Below, in pieces: positions 18,764 through 29,729 of a stretch of DNA of 64,000 nucleotides (the stretch's first letter is position 1; the number at the start of each line of letters is the position of its first letter). This DNA is from Streptococcus cuniculi (lineage in GTDB: Bacteria > Bacillota > Bacilli > Lactobacillales > Streptococcaceae), in the NCBI RefSeq assembly GCF_001921845.1, contig NZ_MSJM01000006.1, positions 62,001-126,000 on the forward strand. Direction: 5' to 3'. The notes under the pieces are model-generated. The model searched no databases. It was not told the DNA's origin and saw only the letters and a list, made by a program, of their open reading frames with translations. The translations under genes were made by a program, and so were the position numbers.

Positions 18764-19291
18764 ATGAAAAAACCAATTCATTTATATATTTTGGCCACTC
18801 TTTCTGGGATTGCAAGTCTGCTAGGGGTTTGGGGAGCCTTCTTCAGCAAGTTTGATGAAGAAGCCGTCAGAGCATCTTATGCTAGTCTGCAAGGTACTGG
18901 GGTTAATGTAGATGAGTTAGTCAATGCTATGCGGGCAAGTATCGAATTTAGTACCAACGGTATCAACAAAGCCTTGACAATTCTACTGTTAGCTTTGATT
19001 ATCGTGACAATCGTCTTCTTGTTCCAAAAGAAAAACGAGACAGCTTCTTATACCTATATTGGCTATTTGTTTGGAACTTTAATCGCCGCTACCTATGGCT
19101 ACATTGGTGCAAAGGGCGTTGGGGCTATGTATACAGAAGAGTTATTGCGTAAAACTACGGAAGCAACAGCTCTAGGAGCTTACATCCTTCGTATCGTCCT
19201 CTTTGCGATTTTCTTTGGTTTGACCGTCTTCTTCTTGGTTCGCAAACCAAAAGAAAAACCATCTATGGAACAGACAGCAACAGATATTTAA
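18764..19291 (+). CDS. Hypothetical four-helix membrane protein
   Basis: A 175-residue protein with an N-terminal hydrophobic segment (LYILATLSGIASLLGVWGAFF), an outside-looking loop of about 45 residues, and three more hydrophobic segments ending in a Lys/Glu-rich tail. AAGGGAG precedes the ATG, and a separate promoter (TTGACA near 18698 with TATAAT) lies upstream. I do not recognise the family. A bidirectional terminator follows, shared with argS on the other strand. Confidence 0.65.
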   Translation: MKKPIHLYILATLSGIASLLGVWGAFFSKFDEEAVRASYASLQGTGVNVDELVNAMRASIEFSTNGINKALTILLLALIIVTIVFLFQKKNETASYTYIGYLFGTLIAATYGYIGAKGVGAMYTEELLRKTTEATALGAYILRIVLFAIFFGLTVFFLVRKPKEKPSMEQTATDI

Positions 19292-19300
19292 ATAAAGCAA

Positions 19301-19324
19301 AACTCCTTGGATTTCCAAGGAGTT
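19301..19324. terminator. Bidirectional terminator
   Basis: AACTCCTTGG pairs perfectly with CCAAGGAGTT across the loop ATTT, between converging genes. Confidence 0.8.
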
Positions 19325-19330
19325 TATTGT

Positions 19331-21019
19331 TTACATCTTCTCAGGTGCTTCAACGCCGAGGAGGCGGAGTGCTTCTTTGAGAACAAGTCCTGTTGCGTAA
19401 GCCAAAGCTAGGCGGCTGTCACGTTCAGGACTTTCATCGAGAATGCGGGTGTGTGCATAGTATTTGTTAAAGGCTTGGGCAAGGTTAATCGCGTACTTGG
19501 CAATCAAGGACGGATCGTACTTGTCTGCTGCTTTTTCAATGACGCTTGCGAAGTTTTGGAGATGTTTGATAATCTCCCAGCTTTCAGCATCAGTCAACTG
19601 ATACTGATTGTCCACTGCTGGCGTGAAGTTGCCTTTGCGAAGAATGGATTGAATCCGTGCGTAAGCATATTGGACGTAAGGACCCGTCTCACCTTCGAAG
19701 GATACCATGGCTTCCAAGTCAAAATCATAGCCGTTTTCGCGGTCTGTTTTGAGGTCAAAGAATTTCACAGCACCGACTCCGACCGCTTCTGCGACCGCTT
19801 CTTTGTTTTCCAAATTAGGATTTTTTTCCTCGATTTGAGAAAGGGCACGAGAGACGGCTTCGTCAAGGGTTGGTTCTAAGAGGATGATGTTTCCTTTACG
19901 AGTAGACAATTTTTTCTTGTCTTTTGTCACCAAACCAAAGGCGATGTGGAGCATATCATCGCTCCAGTCAAAGCCCATTTCCTTGAGAACAGCTTTCAAC
20001 TGTTTGAAGTGGTTGGCTTGTTCTTGCCCCACGACGTAGATATTTTTGACGAAGTTGTACTGTTCTTTACGGTAAAGGGCTGTTGCAATATCACGTGTAA
20101 TGTAGAGGGTTGCACCGTCTGATTTCATGATGAGGGCTGGTGGGAGATTGTAGTCCTCAAGGTCGACAATCATAGCCCCTTTTGATTCTTGCAGGAGATT
20201 TTTTTCCTTGAGAATCTCAATTCCCTTGTCCATCTTATCATTGTAGAAGGCTTCGCCTTGGATATAGTCAAAGTTGATGTTTAACTTGTCATAGATGCGG
20301 TTAAACTCAACCAAACTCTCATCGCGGAACCATTGCCAGAGTTCAAGGGCTTCTGCGTCACCGTCTTCTAATTTCTTAAACCATTTGCGTCCTTCTTCAT
20401 CTAGTTCAGGGTTTTCATCAGCTTCTGCATTGATGCGGACATAGAGCTTGAGCAATTCTGAAATCGGATTGGCCTCAACAGCAGCTTTATCACCCCATAG
20501 CTTGTAGGCAACGATTAAGAGACCAAACTGCTTGCCCCAGTCGCCTAAATGGTTGATACGAAGCGCCTTGTAGCCCATTTTTTCATAGATATTGGCAAGG
20601 GCATCTCCGATAACCGTAGAACGCAAGTGACCAACTGAGAAGGGTTTTGCGATGTTGGGACTAGACATGTCAATCGTGATGTTTTGTCCTTCACCACGTT
20701 TTTGTTGTCCATATTGCTCTTTTTCTTCGATGACTTGGGTCAAGGTTGCATGTGAAATAGCCGCCTTGTCTAGGAAAAAGTTGACATAAGGACCAGTTGC
20801 TACGACCTTTTCAAATCCGTTGGTGTCAAGTTTTTCAACGATGTCAGCTGCAATGGCTTGAGGCGCCTTGCGCTCGACTTTTGCTAATGAAAAAGCTGGG
20901 AAAGCAATATCTCCCATTTCAGATGATTTTGGTTTTTCTAATAGTGCGTAAATAGCTTCTAAATCGAGACTAGGAATGGCAGTTGCGAGTTTTTCAGCAA
21001 CAAGCATTTTTTGATTCAT
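19331..21019 (-). CDS. argS: Arginine--tRNA ligase
   Basis: A 562-residue class I synthetase. The N-terminal Add-1 domain is followed by the nucleotide-binding segment [17 protein letters not shown] (HIGH equivalent, about 117-132), a KMSKS-like KKLSTRKGN near 370, and a C-terminal all-helical DALR anticodon-binding domain ending [19 protein letters not shown] precedes ATG 21019. It is transcribed away from argR, which starts 111 bases beyond. Confidence 0.95.
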   Translation of the reverse strand: MNQKMLVAEKLATAIPSLDLEAIYALLEKPKSSEMGDIAFPAFSLAKVERKAPQAIAADIVEKLDTNGFEKVVATGPYVNFFLDKAAISHATLTQVIEEKEQYGQQKRGEGQNITIDMSSPNIAKPFSVGHLRSTVIGDALANIYEKMGYKALRINHLGDWGKQFGLLIVAYKLWGDKAAVEANPISELLKLYVRINAEADENPELDEEGRKWFKKLEDGDAEALELWQWFRDESLVEFNRIYDKLNINFDYIQGEAFYNDKMDKGIEILKEKNLLQESKGAMIVDLEDYNLPPALIMKSDGATLYITRDIATALYRKEQYNFVKNIYVVGQEQANHFKQLKAVLKEMGFDWSDDMLHIAFGLVTKDKKKLSTRKGNIILLEPTLDEAVSRALSQIEEKNPNLENKEAVAEAVGVGAVKFFDLKTDRENGYDFDLEAMVSFEGETGPYVQYAYARIQSILRKGNFTPAVDNQYQLTDAESWEIIKHLQNFASVIEKAADKYDPSLIAKYAINLAQAFNKYYAHTRILDESPERDSRLALAYATGLVLKEALRLLGVEAPEKM

Positions 21020-21130
21020 AATAAACCTCCAGAGTTATTCATTCTATTTTAACATATTTCTGCTTTTACGCATGAGAAAACGGCTAAATTTTGTTATAAT
21101 ATTCCTAATGATACAGTTAGAGGTAGACGA

Positions 21131-21571
21131 GTGAATAAAGCAGAACGACAACAGTTAATTCAAACCATGATTCGTCAAGAAAAGATTCGGACCCAGGCAG
21201 AAATCAAGCAGGGACTTGAACGGCACGGGGTTTCCGTGACCCAGACCACCTTGTCGCGGGACTTGCGGGAATTGGGGCTTGTAAAAATGCACGAAAATGG
21301 CAGTTCCTACTATAGCTTGCCAGCAAATGAAGAAGAAATGGCTTTTAGCCAGTTATTAGCCCAATATGCCTATAAGGTAGAACGAGCAAGTTTCATTTTA
21401 GTGCTTCATTCAGAATTGGGAGAAGCAGCTTTAATGGCCAATATCATTGATATTGAAAAGCCTGCGACCATTTTGGGGACCTTAGCAGGGGCAGATACCT
21501 TATTGGTCATCTGTCGTGATGAAGAGGCGGCCAAGCAGGTGGAAGCGGAAATCAATTCTTATTTAGACTGA
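21131..21571 (+). CDS. argR: ArgR family arginine repressor
   Basis: A 146-residue regulator with an N-terminal winged helix ([32 protein letters not shown]) and a C-terminal oligomerisation/arginine-binding domain ([18 protein letters not shown], with the GTxAGxDT motif). The start is GTG 21131 behind AGAGG; TATAAT lies just upstream. It sits 10 bases before mutS. Placement divergent to argS suggests it may also control that gene. Streptococci often carry several ArgR paralogues. Confidence 0.9.
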   Translation: MNKAERQQLIQTMIRQEKIRTQAEIKQGLERHGVSVTQTTLSRDLRELGLVKMHENGSSYYSLPANEEEMAFSQLLAQYAYKVERASFILVLHSELGEAALMANIIDIEKPATILGTLAGADTLLVICRDEEAAKQVEAEINSYLD

Positions 21572-21581
21572 GAGGGGCGAG

Positions 21582-24113
21582 ATGACAAAAGAAAAAATTT
21601 CACCCGGCATGCAACAGTATCTGGATATAAAAGCAGACTATCCAGATGCTTTTTTGCTATTTCGTATGGGTGACTTCTATGAACTATTTTATGATGATGC
21701 GGTAGAGGCTGCGCAGATTTTGGAGTTGGCTCTTACCAGCCGTAATCGCAATGCGGAAAATCCAATTCCGATGGCAGGGGTACCTTATCATGCGGCCCAG
21801 CAATACATTGATACCCTGGTTGATTTGGGACACAAGGTCGCAGTGGCAGAGCAAATGGAAGATCCTAAGACAGCGGTCGGCGTTGTCAAGCGGGAAGTGG
21901 TGCAAGTCATCACTCCTGGAACGGTTGTAGATTCATCAAAAATCGGGTCTGAGAGCAATTTCTTGGTGGCAATTGAGCGCCAAGGTGTGACCTATGCCTT
22001 GTCCTATATGGATGTGGCGACAGGTCAGTTCTTTGTGACCAGTCTGGATGATTTTATGAGCCTATGCGGGGAAATTCGTAATTTGCGGGCCCGTGAATTG
22101 GTCATTGGCTATCAGTTGTCAGAAGAGGAAGAGCAGGTGCTGACCAGTCAGATGAATCTTCTCCTGTCTTATGAGGATGCGGTAGCAGATGACGTACAAT
22201 TGATTGACTCTTCCTTGATTGAGGTCGAAAAAAATGCTGCGGGAAAACTGCTCAGTTATGTCCTGCGGACCCAGTTGCGTCACTTGGTGCATTTGCAAAA
22301 GGTACAGCATTATGAGATCAAGGACTACCTGCAAATGGATTATGCCACCAAGTCCAGTCTTGATTTACTGGAAAATGCTCGGACAGGCAAGAAGCACGGC
22401 AGTCTTTACTGGCTTCTTGATGAAACCAAGACTGCGATGGGCTTGCGCTTGCTGCGTTCGTGGATTGACCGTCCCTTGATTGACCGGACGAAAATTGAAG
22501 CACGCCAGCGCGTGGTACAGGTTTTTCTTGATTACTTCTTTGAGCGTAGCGACTTGATTGAGAGCTTAAAAGGCGTCTATGATATTGAGCGCTTGGCTAG
22601 TCGTGTCTCCTTTGGAAAAACCTTGCCTAAGGACTTGCTCCAACTGGCTCAAACGCTGGAGAATGTTCCTGCGATTCGGGCTATTTTAGAGCAGATGGAT
22701 GAACCAGCCCTTGCTCCCTTGATTGCAGGCTTAGATTCTATTCCCGAACTCCATGCTCTGATTAGTGAGGCAATCGACCCAGATGCCCAAGGTGCGATTA
22801 CAGACGGAAACATTATCAAAACAGGTTTTGATGAGACCTTGGACCAATACCGTCTGGTCATGCGAGAAGGAACAGGCTGGATTGCTGAAATTGAAGCCAA
22901 GGAGCGAGCTAATTCTGGTATCAACAATCTGAAAATTGATTACAATAAAAAAGACGGTTACTATTTCCACGTGACCAATTCCAATCTGAACAATGTCCCA
23001 GACCATTTTTTCCGTAAAGCAACCTTGAAAAATTCAGAACGCTATGGTACGGAGGAGTTGGCAAAAATTGAAGGACAGATGCTCGAAGCGCGTGATAAAT
23101 CGTCTCATCTGGAGTATGAAATTTTCATGCGGATCCGCCAAGAAGTAGAAAAGTACATCAGTCGCCTGCAACGCTTGGCACGAATCGTTGCGACGGTTGA
23201 TGTCCTGCAATCCTTCGCCGTTGTGGCAGAAACCCAGCGCTATGTCTGTCCCCAGTTTACGGAGAGCCGCCAGTTGACCATTGAGCAGGGACGGCATGCG
23301 GTTGTTGAAAAGGTCATGGGCAAGCAGACCTATATTCCCAACTCGATTGTCCTTGATGAGACGACCAACATGCAGCTGATTACAGGGCCAAATATGAGCG
23401 GTAAATCAACCTATATGCGTCAGCTAGGCATGATAGTTATCATGGCGCAAATGGGGTCTTACGTACCAGCAGAACAAGCGACCTTGCCGATTTTTGATGC
23501 CATTTTCACACGGATTGGGGCGGCAGATGATTTGGTCAGCGGGCAGTCTACCTTTATGGTCGAGATGATGGAGGCCAATAAGGCCGTTCGTTTGGCTAGC
23601 GAGCACTCATTGATTCTCTTTGATGAGTTGGGACGCGGAACGGCGACCTATGATGGAATGGCCCTGGCCCAGTCGATTATCGAGTACATTCATGACCGCA
23701 TTGGAGCCAAGACCCTCTTTGCGACCCATTACCACGAGCTGACGGACTTGAGTGATACGCTTTCTCACTTAGAGAATGTCCATGTATCGACCTTGGAAAA
23801 TGATGGTCAGGTGACCTTCTTGCACAAGATTGCAGCAGGTCCTGCTGACAAGTCTTACGGAATCCACGTAGCGAAAATTGCTGGCATGCCTGATGAATTG
23901 TTAGCGCGAGCAGATACCATCTTGCAATCTCTGGAAAATCAAGTTCAAGTTCCCCAGATTGCTGAAAAACCGGCTCCACCAGAGTCCGTCGGGCAATTGG
24001 ACCTCTTTGCAGCGCCTCATCCAGCACTAGAGCAACTAGAGAAGTTGGATGTCTACACCATGACACCGCTGGAAGCCATGAATGCCCTAGCGGAGTTGAA
24101 GAAATTATTATAA
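21582..24113 (+). CDS. mutS: DNA mismatch repair protein MutS
   Basis: An 843-residue mismatch sensor. The N-terminal mismatch-binding motif is [14 protein letters not shown] (Phe and Glu contact the mismatch, about 27-40). The ATPase domain has Walker [10 protein letters not shown] (about 605), Walker [16 protein letters not shown] (about 680) and the ATHYHEL block. A terminator follows, and mutL lies 1.3 kb downstream, separated by two unrelated genes. Confidence 0.96.
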   Translation: MTKEKISPGMQQYLDIKADYPDAFLLFRMGDFYELFYDDAVEAAQILELALTSRNRNAENPIPMAGVPYHAAQQYIDTLVDLGHKVAVAEQMEDPKTAVGVVKREVVQVITPGTVVDSSKIGSESNFLVAIERQGVTYALSYMDVATGQFFVTSLDDFMSLCGEIRNLRARELVIGYQLSEEEEQVLTSQMNLLLSYEDAVADDVQLIDSSLIEVEKNAAGKLLSYVLRTQLRHLVHLQKVQHYEIKDYLQMDYATKSSLDLLENARTGKKHGSLYWLLDETKTAMGLRLLRSWIDRPLIDRTKIEARQRVVQVFLDYFFERSDLIESLKGVYDIERLASRVSFGKTLPKDLLQLAQTLENVPAIRAILEQMDEPALAPLIAGLDSIPELHALISEAIDPDAQGAITDGNIIKTGFDETLDQYRLVMREGTGWIAEIEAKERANSGINNLKIDYNKKDGYYFHVTNSNLNNVPDHFFRKATLKNSERYGTEELAKIEGQMLEARDKSSHLEYEIFMRIRQEVEKYISRLQRLARIVATVDVLQSFAVVAETQRYVCPQFTESRQLTIEQGRHAVVEKVMGKQTYIPNSIVLDETTNMQLITGPNMSGKSTYMRQLGMIVIMAQMGSYVPAEQATLPIFDAIFTRIGAADDLVSGQSTFMVEMMEANKAVRLASEHSLILFDELGRGTATYDGMALAQSIIEYIHDRIGAKTLFATHYHELTDLSDTLSHLENVHVSTLENDGQVTFLHKIAAGPADKSYGIHVAKIAGMPDELLARADTILQSLENQVQVPQIAEKPAPPESVGQLDLFAAPHPALEQLEKLDVYTMTPLEAMNALAELKKLL

Positions 24114-24117
24114 AATC

Positions 24118-24144
24118 AAAAAGTTAGGGAAACCTAGCTTTTTT
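24118..24144. terminator. Terminator after mutS
   Basis: AAAGTTAGG / CCTAGCTTTTTT hairpin with loop GAAA; A-run and T-run on the two sides. The rest of the gap up to 24251 shows only a plain stretch before the LytTR gene RBS. Confidence 0.7.
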
Positions 24145-24251
24145 CATAGCTTTGTAAAACAACCACATAAACATCGAATCCCACCACATAGGCAACTGCT
24201 ATTGAAATCCACTCGTAAATGGTGTTTAATAAAGGCAAGAAAGGAGTTCTT

Positions 24252-24695
24252 ATGAAAGTAAGAGTAGCTATCAACCCAGCTTTTGCAGAAGATCAGGTAC
24301 AGATTGAAGCAAGGGAGCTGACCCCAGCGATTTCAGACTTGGTTACCTATGCCAAACAGATGGATAAACGCCCGACAAGCCTGACGGTGAAAAAGGGAGA
24401 AGAGGTCTATCTCCTTGAATGGAGTGACATCGCCAGACTCTATCTGGAAAATCGTATCCTACAGGTCAAGGCGAGCAGTATTTGCTACCAATCTTCCCTG
24501 CGACTGTATCAGGTCAAGGAGATCTTGCCGGAATATTTCCTACAAATCTCCCAATCAGAAATCATCAATCTAAAGCAATTAAATCACCTGCAATTGACCC
24601 CGAATGGCTTGGTCAAACTTGTCTTAAACAATAAAGACGTGACCTATTCATCCCGTCGTTATCTAAAAAACATAAAGGAGGCTCTACACCTATGA
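24252..24695 (+). CDS. LytTR family DNA-binding regulator
   Basis: A 147-residue single-domain regulator. The C-terminal ~95 residues are a LytTR DNA-binding domain (IARLYLENRILQVKASSICYQ, then a conserved FLQISQSEIINLKQL block). There is no receiver domain. It ends inside the next gene (ATGA overlap), a DUF3021 membrane protein; such LytTR/DUF3021 pairs form autoregulated membrane-inhibited circuits in streptococci (for example HdrRM- and BrsRM-type systems). ATG 24252 has AAGGAG; an earlier start at 24219 is less likely. Confidence 0.82.
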   Translation: MKVRVAINPAFAEDQVQIEARELTPAISDLVTYAKQMDKRPTSLTVKKGEEVYLLEWSDIARLYLENRILQVKASSICYQSSLRLYQVKEILPEYFLQISQSEIINLKQLNHLQLTPNGLVKLVLNNKDVTYSSRRYLKNIKEALHL

Positions 24696-25138
24696 AACAC
24701 TATCTTTATTCCGCTAGTCTCGGCATTAGCATTGGGCTAATCATTTCACTCATCATGTCCGCCTGTTTTGGACACGGGACCTATCTTCCGCTCAATCCCC
24801 TATCCACTATGGGTCGCTACTATCTTAGCCATTTCAACCTTGTGGAGGTTATGGTGATTTCCGTTCTTATCTGGGCTGCGATTGGTTTACTGTTTCAGAT
24901 AGCAGATCGCATTTTCAAACAGGAGTGGAGTTTGGCTAAGATGACGTTTGTGCATTTTCTTCTAACCGCAGTTGGTTTCACCTCTCTGGGTCTTCTTGCA
25001 GGCTGGTTTCCAATCAATCTCATCTGGATTCTATTTTTTGAAAGTATCTTTGTCATCATCTATGCCCTAATCTTTTGGATCAATTATCAATCCATGAAAA
25101 AACACATCACAGCCATCAATCAAGGCTTGGGGAAATAG
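24692..25138 (+). CDS. DUF3021 membrane protein
   Basis: A 148-residue protein with four membrane segments, overlapping the LytTR gene by four bases. By analogy with other LytTR/DUF3021 modules it probably restrains its partner regulator at the membrane; what signal it senses is unknown. Confidence 0.78.
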   Translation: MKHYLYSASLGISIGLIISLIMSACFGHGTYLPLNPLSTMGRYYLSHFNLVEVMVISVLIWAAIGLLFQIADRIFKQEWSLAKMTFVHFLLTAVGFTSLGLLAGWFPINLIWILFFESIFVIIYALIFWINYQSMKKHITAINQGLGK

Positions 25139-25199
25139 CAGTTTGCCATTCTATTAAAACCTCGCTATAATAAAAATAATTTAACAAAAGGAGAGGAAT

Positions 25200-25316
25200 A
25201 TGGATAAGAAAATCATGCGCTCTTTTCAGAGTTTTGATTGCAGCGGGCAACAACACTATTTCTTTCTTATCTTGTCATTCGATTTACCAAAAAGTCCAGA
25301 AAATAGCGTGTTTTGA
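25200..25316 (+). CDS. Possible 38-codon ORF, perhaps a frameshifted remnant
   Basis: AAGGAG directly precedes ATG 25200 and a TATAAT lies near 25166, yet the 38-residue product has no recognisable domain. The +1 frame continues from about 25230 to a stop at 25335 with a protein-like composition, so this may be a short gene broken by a frameshift. Weak evidence. Confidence 0.25.
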   Translation: MDKKIMRSFQSFDCSGQQHYFFLILSFDLPKSPENSVF

Positions 25317-25419
25317 TGATAAAGATCAATCTTAGTAAATAGCAGAGTAGATTTCCTCTACCTGCTTTTTTGTTTCCCTTTATGGTATAATAGGGTCATT
25401 AGAAAGACAGGGATACAGT

Positions 25420-27348
25420 ATGGCAACAATTATTGAACTACCAGAAGTCCTTGCCAATCAGATTGCAGCAGGAGAGGTGATTGAGCGTCCTGCTAGTGTG
25501 GTCAAAGAATTGGTGGAAAATTCTATCGATGCAGGAGCTAGTCAAATTAGCATCAGTATCGAAGAATCAGGATTAAAAAAAATTGAAATAAGCGACAACG
25601 GCGAAGGAATTGCACCAAGCGAGGTGTCTCTTGCTTTGCGCCGTCATGCAACCAGTAAAATCAAAAGTCAGGCAGACTTGTTCCGCATTCGGACACTAGG
25701 CTTTCGTGGGGAGGCTCTACCCTCCATCGCCTCTGTCAGTCGGATTCGAGTGGAGACCGCCACAGAAGTGGCACCTCACGGGCTTGTTTTAGAAGCTGAA
25801 GCAGGGCAGGTGACCAGGGAAGAAGTCATGAGCCGACCTATCGGTACTCGAATCTCTGTAGAAGATCTCTTCTACAACACACCTGCACGGCTCAAATATG
25901 TCAAAAGTCAGCAGGCAGAATTGTCTCACATTGTGGATGTGGTCAATCGCTTGAGTCTTGCCCATCCCGAGATTGCCTTTAGCTTGGTAAATGAAGGGCG
26001 CGAATTAATTCAAACGGCTGGGACGGGGAATCTCCGCCAAGCCATTTCAGGTGTTTACGGGATTGCGTCCGCTAAAAAAATGGTTGAGATTGCAGCGGAG
26101 GACTTGGATTTTCAGGTGTCTGGCTACGTCTCGTTACCAGAGCTGACACGGGCCAATCGCAATTATATCAGCATTTTCATCAACGGTCGTTATATCAAGA
26201 ATTTCTTGCTCAACCGTGCGATTTTAGATGGTTATGGCAGCAAACTGATGGTTGGTCGTTTTCCGCTTGCGGTGATTGACATTCAGATTGATCCCTATTT
26301 GGCGGACGTCAATGTTCATCCGACTAAGCAGGAAGTGCGGATTTCGAAAGAAAAGGAATTGATGACCCTCATTCGTGAGGCAATTTCATCAGCACTCAAG
26401 GAGCAGGATTTAATTCCAGATGCGTTGGAGAATTTAGCCAAATCAAGCACTAGAACCAAGGTCAAGACGGAGCAAGTCACCCTACCATTAAAAGAAACCA
26501 ATCTTTATTACGATACCGTTCGGCAGGATTTCTTTGTCAAACCAGAAACAGTTGCTGAGGAAATCAAGGAATTTGAGCCTGTCAAACCAGTTGACAAGGA
26601 AGTTGACAAACCTGTCAATATCAAATTTGCCCAGCGAGAAGAGATGGTCTCTGATGATCAAGAACATCCAAATCTTGGAAAAAAAGAGTTGGCAAAATTA
26701 GCCGATCGCCTAGAAAACGAAGAAAGCTCAACCTTCCCAGAGTTAGAATATTTCGGACAAATGCACGGCACGTATCTGTTTGCACAAGGAAAATCAGGTC
26801 TTTATATTATTGACCAGCATGCAGCCCAAGAACGGGTCAAATATGAAGAATACCGTGACAGCATTGGCAATGTCGACAATTCTTCCCAGCAACTTTTAGT
26901 GCCCTATATCTTTGACTTCCCTGCAAATGATGCCCTGTCGCTCAAGCAGAAATTAGATTCCTTGTGTCAAGTCGGTGTCAACTTAGAAGAGTATGGTGTC
27001 AACCAATTCATTCTGCGCGAACATCCGATTTGGATGAAAGAAGACGAGATTGAATCTGCCGTCTATGAGATGTGCGACATGCTCTTGTTGACAGATGAGG
27101 TATCCATCAAGCGTTACCGAGCAGAACTGGCTATTATGATGTCTTGTAAACGGTCGATTAAAGCCAATCATTCGCTGGATGATAATTCGGCCCGCCATCT
27201 GTTACGGCAATTAGCGACCTGTAAAAATCCCTATAATTGTCCGCATGGGCGGCCAGTCTTGGTTCATTTTACGACATCCGATATGGAAAAAATGTTCCGT
27301 CGCATTCAAGAAAATCATACCAGCCTACGTGAGTTGGGTAAATATTAG
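25420..27348 (+). CDS. mutL: DNA mismatch repair protein MutL
   Basis: A 642-residue GHKL ATPase that couples MutS to strand removal. N-terminal motifs are [20 protein letters not shown] and [13 protein letters not shown]. The C-terminal domain carries the endonuclease motif [13 protein letters not shown] (DQHAx2Ex4E form), expected of MutL in species without MutH. A linker rich in Lys/Glu/Val sits at about 330-440. TATAAT precedes it (about 25387). Confidence 0.96.
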   Translation: MATIIELPEVLANQIAAGEVIERPASVVKELVENSIDAGASQISISIEESGLKKIEISDNGEGIAPSEVSLALRRHATSKIKSQADLFRIRTLGFRGEALPSIASVSRIRVETATEVAPHGLVLEAEAGQVTREEVMSRPIGTRISVEDLFYNTPARLKYVKSQQAELSHIVDVVNRLSLAHPEIAFSLVNEGRELIQTAGTGNLRQAISGVYGIASAKKMVEIAAEDLDFQVSGYVSLPELTRANRNYISIFINGRYIKNFLLNRAILDGYGSKLMVGRFPLAVIDIQIDPYLADVNVHPTKQEVRISKEKELMTLIREAISSALKEQDLIPDALENLAKSSTRTKVKTEQVTLPLKETNLYYDTVRQDFFVKPETVAEEIKEFEPVKPVDKEVDKPVNIKFAQREEMVSDDQEHPNLGKKELAKLADRLENEESSTFPELEYFGQMHGTYLFAQGKSGLYIIDQHAAQERVKYEEYRDSIGNVDNSSQQLLVPYIFDFPANDALSLKQKLDSLCQVGVNLEEYGVNQFILREHPIWMKEDEIESAVYEMCDMLLLTDEVSIKRYRAELAIMMSCKRSIKANHSLDDNSARHLLRQLATCKNPYNCPHGRPVLVHFTTSDMEKMFRRIQENHTSLRELGKY

Positions 27349-27361
27349 AGAGAAAGAGAAT

Positions 27362-27952
27362 ATGTACGATTATATCAAAGGAATCCTAACAAAAATCACC
27401 GCAAAATATATTGTGGTTGAGGTTGGAGGTGTTGGCTTCATCTTGCAAGTGGCCAATCCCTATGCCTACTCAGGCGCCATGAATCAGCAGGTGACGGTCT
27501 ATACCCACCAGGTCATTCGAGAAGATGCGCATCTCTTGTACGGTTTTCGGACAGAGGCAGAAAAGTCCGTCTTTTTGAGCCTAATTTCTGTGTCAGGGAT
27601 TGGTCCGACAACAGCGCTTGCCATTATTGCAGTCGATGATAATGATGGCTTGGTGCGGGCGATTGAGCAGAAAAACATTACCTACTTGACCAAGTTTCCC
27701 AAAATCGGGAAAAAGACCGCCCAGCAAATGGTGCTCGATTTGGAAGGCAAGTTTGTCTTGTCAGAGCAGGCTGAAGTGCCAAGCCTAGCTGTTGAGGAAT
27801 CTGACAATACTGCGCTTGATGAAGCCATGGAAGCCATGGAGGCCTTGGGCTATCGTCCAGCAGAATTGAAGAAAATCAAGAAATTCTTTGAAGGAACAAC
27901 GGATACTGCTGAAAATTATATCAAGTCGGCCCTCAAGATGTTAATGAAATAG
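27362..27952 (+). CDS. ruvA: Holliday junction branch migration protein RuvA
   Basis: A 196-residue protein beginning [26 protein letters not shown], with an N-terminal OB fold, two helix-hairpin-helix motifs ([14 protein letters not shown] and [17 protein letters not shown]) and a C-terminal RuvB-contact domain. ruvB is not adjacent. I chose ATG 27362, 13 bases after mutL; the longer frame back to 27245 overlaps mutL. Confidence 0.95.
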   Translation: MYDYIKGILTKITAKYIVVEVGGVGFILQVANPYAYSGAMNQQVTVYTHQVIREDAHLLYGFRTEAEKSVFLSLISVSGIGPTTALAIIAVDDNDGLVRAIEQKNITYLTKFPKIGKKTAQQMVLDLEGKFVLSEQAEVPSLAVEESDNTALDEAMEAMEALGYRPAELKKIKKFFEGTTDTAENYIKSALKMLMK

Positions 27953-27963
27953 GAGCAACGTCC

Positions 27964-28515
27964 ATGAAACGATGCGGTTGGGTCAAAGAAAATAACCCCT
28001 TATATGTAGCCTACCATGATGAAGAGTGGGGACGACCTGTCAAAGAAGATCAGGTTCTCTTTGAACTCCTATGCCTAGAAAGCTACCAAGCGGGACTATC
28101 ATGGGAAACCATTCTCAATAAACGGACAGGTTTTCGCCAAGCCTTTCATGATTATGATGTACTCGCAGTTGCCCAGATGTCAGACAGTGAACTGGAAAGC
28201 CTGTTGGAGAATCCAGCCATCGTCCGGCACAGGGCTAAGATTTTTGCTACGCGACAAAATGCGCAAGCCTTTCTCAAGGTTCGGGAAGAATACGGCACCT
28301 TTGCAGACTATCTCTGGTCTTGGGTTAACTTTACACCAGTTGACAATCATGTAAAGAACTATCGAGAAGCGCCTAGCAAGACGAACTTGTCGGAACAACT
28401 GTCCAAAGATTTGAAAAAACGTGGCTTTACCTTTGTTGGTCCCGTCTGCGCCTATTCCTATATGCAGGCTACAGGACTTGTAAATGATCATGAAGTGGAT
28501 TGTGAGTACCATTAA
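27964..28515 (+). CDS. tag: DNA-3-methyladenine glycosylase I
   Basis: A 183-residue base-excision enzyme. It starts KRCGWVKENNPLYVAYHDEEWG and carries LCLESYQAGLSWETIL; the Zn-binding Cys (CGWV) and the late Cys/His tail (DHEVDCEYH) are present. The gene is 11 bases after ruvA and probably completes a mutL-ruvA-tag repair operon. Confidence 0.94.
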   Translation: MKRCGWVKENNPLYVAYHDEEWGRPVKEDQVLFELLCLESYQAGLSWETILNKRTGFRQAFHDYDVLAVAQMSDSELESLLENPAIVRHRAKIFATRQNAQAFLKVREEYGTFADYLWSWVNFTPVDNHVKNYREAPSKTNLSEQLSKDLKKRGFTFVGPVCAYSYMQATGLVNDHEVDCEYH

Positions 28516-28602
28516 AGTCCCACGGAAAAGCATTTTGACGTGCCTTGTAAAAGGATTTGGTCTCGACAGGCTTCACTTGCTACTGTAAACTGAGGAGGAA
28601 AT

Positions 28603-29001
28603 ATGACAATAGGTCAAGTGATAAAAAACAAGCGACTAGAAGCAGGTCATTCTCAGGAATATCTAGCAGAGCAACTCGGGGTCAGCCGTCAAACCATCTC
28701 CAATTGGGAAAATGCGCGCACCCTTCCAGCGGCTGATTACCTAAAAGAACTGAGTCAGCTCTATGGTATGTCCTTTGATGCCTTGATTGGGCTTGAAGCG
28801 CCAAGTCATTCCAAGAAGACCTTACTTCTCAAATATGCCCTGCTCAGCCTCATTCTCGTGCTACTGCTCTTATTCAGTCATGATAGCAACTTTTATGCTT
28901 ATGTGATTGCGGGCGCTATTTTCATCCTTTTTCTATTGGATATTTCAAGATTCATCAAGAAAAAGGTGTCCTTATGGAAAAACAGAGAAAGTCGGTTGTA
29001 G
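28603..29001 (+). CDS. Membrane-tethered XRE family regulator
   Basis: A 132-residue protein with an N-terminal helix-turn-helix (LAEQLGVSRQTISNWENARTLP, about 22-43) followed by two hydrophobic segments (about 70-110) and a basic tail. A DNA-binding domain attached to the membrane suggests a signal sensed there. GAGGAGG precedes ATG 28603. Its end overlaps the CPBP protease gene by 28 bases, so the two act together. The pair separates tag from cinA. Confidence 0.78.
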   Translation: MTIGQVIKNKRLEAGHSQEYLAEQLGVSRQTISNWENARTLPAADYLKELSQLYGMSFDALIGLEAPSHSKKTLLLKYALLSLILVLLLLFSHDSNFYAYVIAGAIFILFLLDISRFIKKKVSLWKNRESRL

Positions 29002-29645
29002 TTTTTACGGTTTTATATGGTGTGATGTTTGTGATGGGAGGAAATCGAGTCATTGGCAGTTTGTTTTCTCTCACTTCAGAACAACGTATCTTCTTTCAAT
29101 TTGTTCTCTATATCCTTTTATGCTGGCTAGGAATCGTTGCCTACAGGGAAGAATTACGGCAGAAGTGGCAATGGATTAGGACACATAAAACCAAATCTTT
29201 AGGAATCCTAGTGCTTGGTTTTATCGTAACAAGTTTAGCTGATACGCTCTTTTCACTGCTGGTCGTGACGTTGACTTCAGTTTTCAATTTAGAATTGATT
29301 TCTACTAACCCTAATACTGTTGCTTTTGTGTTTAATCATTTTTCTCCTATCATCAGTATTCTAATACTGGGAGTAGCAGGTCCCTTGGTGGAAGAATTTT
29401 TCTTTAGACAATTTTTAGTAGGTAGATTGTCAGAAAAATGTTCAAAAACAGTTGCTATAGTGGTGTCTGCTGTCTTATTTGTACTCAACCATGCCCAACG
29501 TTTACAAACTTCTGAATTACTGACGGTTTTGTTGCATCTACCAGCTGGAATTATCTGGGGAATTCTTTTCTTACGAACGAATAAAAATATTTATTTTAGT
29601 TCCTGTTTACACATCTTTAATAATGTTACGGCATTCTTGCTATGA
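28974..29645 (+). CDS. CPBP family intramembrane metalloprotease
   Basis: A 223-residue polytopic protein with about seven hydrophobic segments. The CPBP motifs are visible: EEFFFRQFL (about 137-145), a middle His in LFVLNHAQ, and a final HIFNNV block. CPBP (Abi) proteins are CAAX-type proteases; in lactic-acid bacteria they often process or protect against bacteriocins. It overlaps the membrane-tethered XRE gene. No bacteriocin gene was seen nearby. Confidence 0.82.
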   Translation: MEKQRKSVVVFTVLYGVMFVMGGNRVIGSLFSLTSEQRIFFQFVLYILLCWLGIVAYREELRQKWQWIRTHKTKSLGILVLGFIVTSLADTLFSLLVVTLTSVFNLELISTNPNTVAFVFNHFSPIISILILGVAGPLVEEFFFRQFLVGRLSEKCSKTVAIVVSAVLFVLNHAQRLQTSELLTVLLHLPAGIIWGILFLRTNKNIYFSSCLHIFNNVTAFLL

Positions 29646-29702
29646 GAATAAATATCAAAGAACCAATCCGGTTCTTTTTATGTTATAATCAAGAAAATAT
29701 TT

Positions 29703-29710
29703 TACGAATA
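29703..29710 (+). promoter_or_regulatory. com-box (SigX/ComX promoter) for cinA-recA
   Basis: TTTTACGAATA, containing the full 8-base TACGAATA, lies 19 bases before the cinA ATG, preceded by a T-rich stretch. This is the recognition site of the streptococcal competence sigma factor and the expected position in front of cinA-recA. Confidence 0.85.
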
Positions 29711-29729
29711 ATAAGATGAGGAGGTTTAT

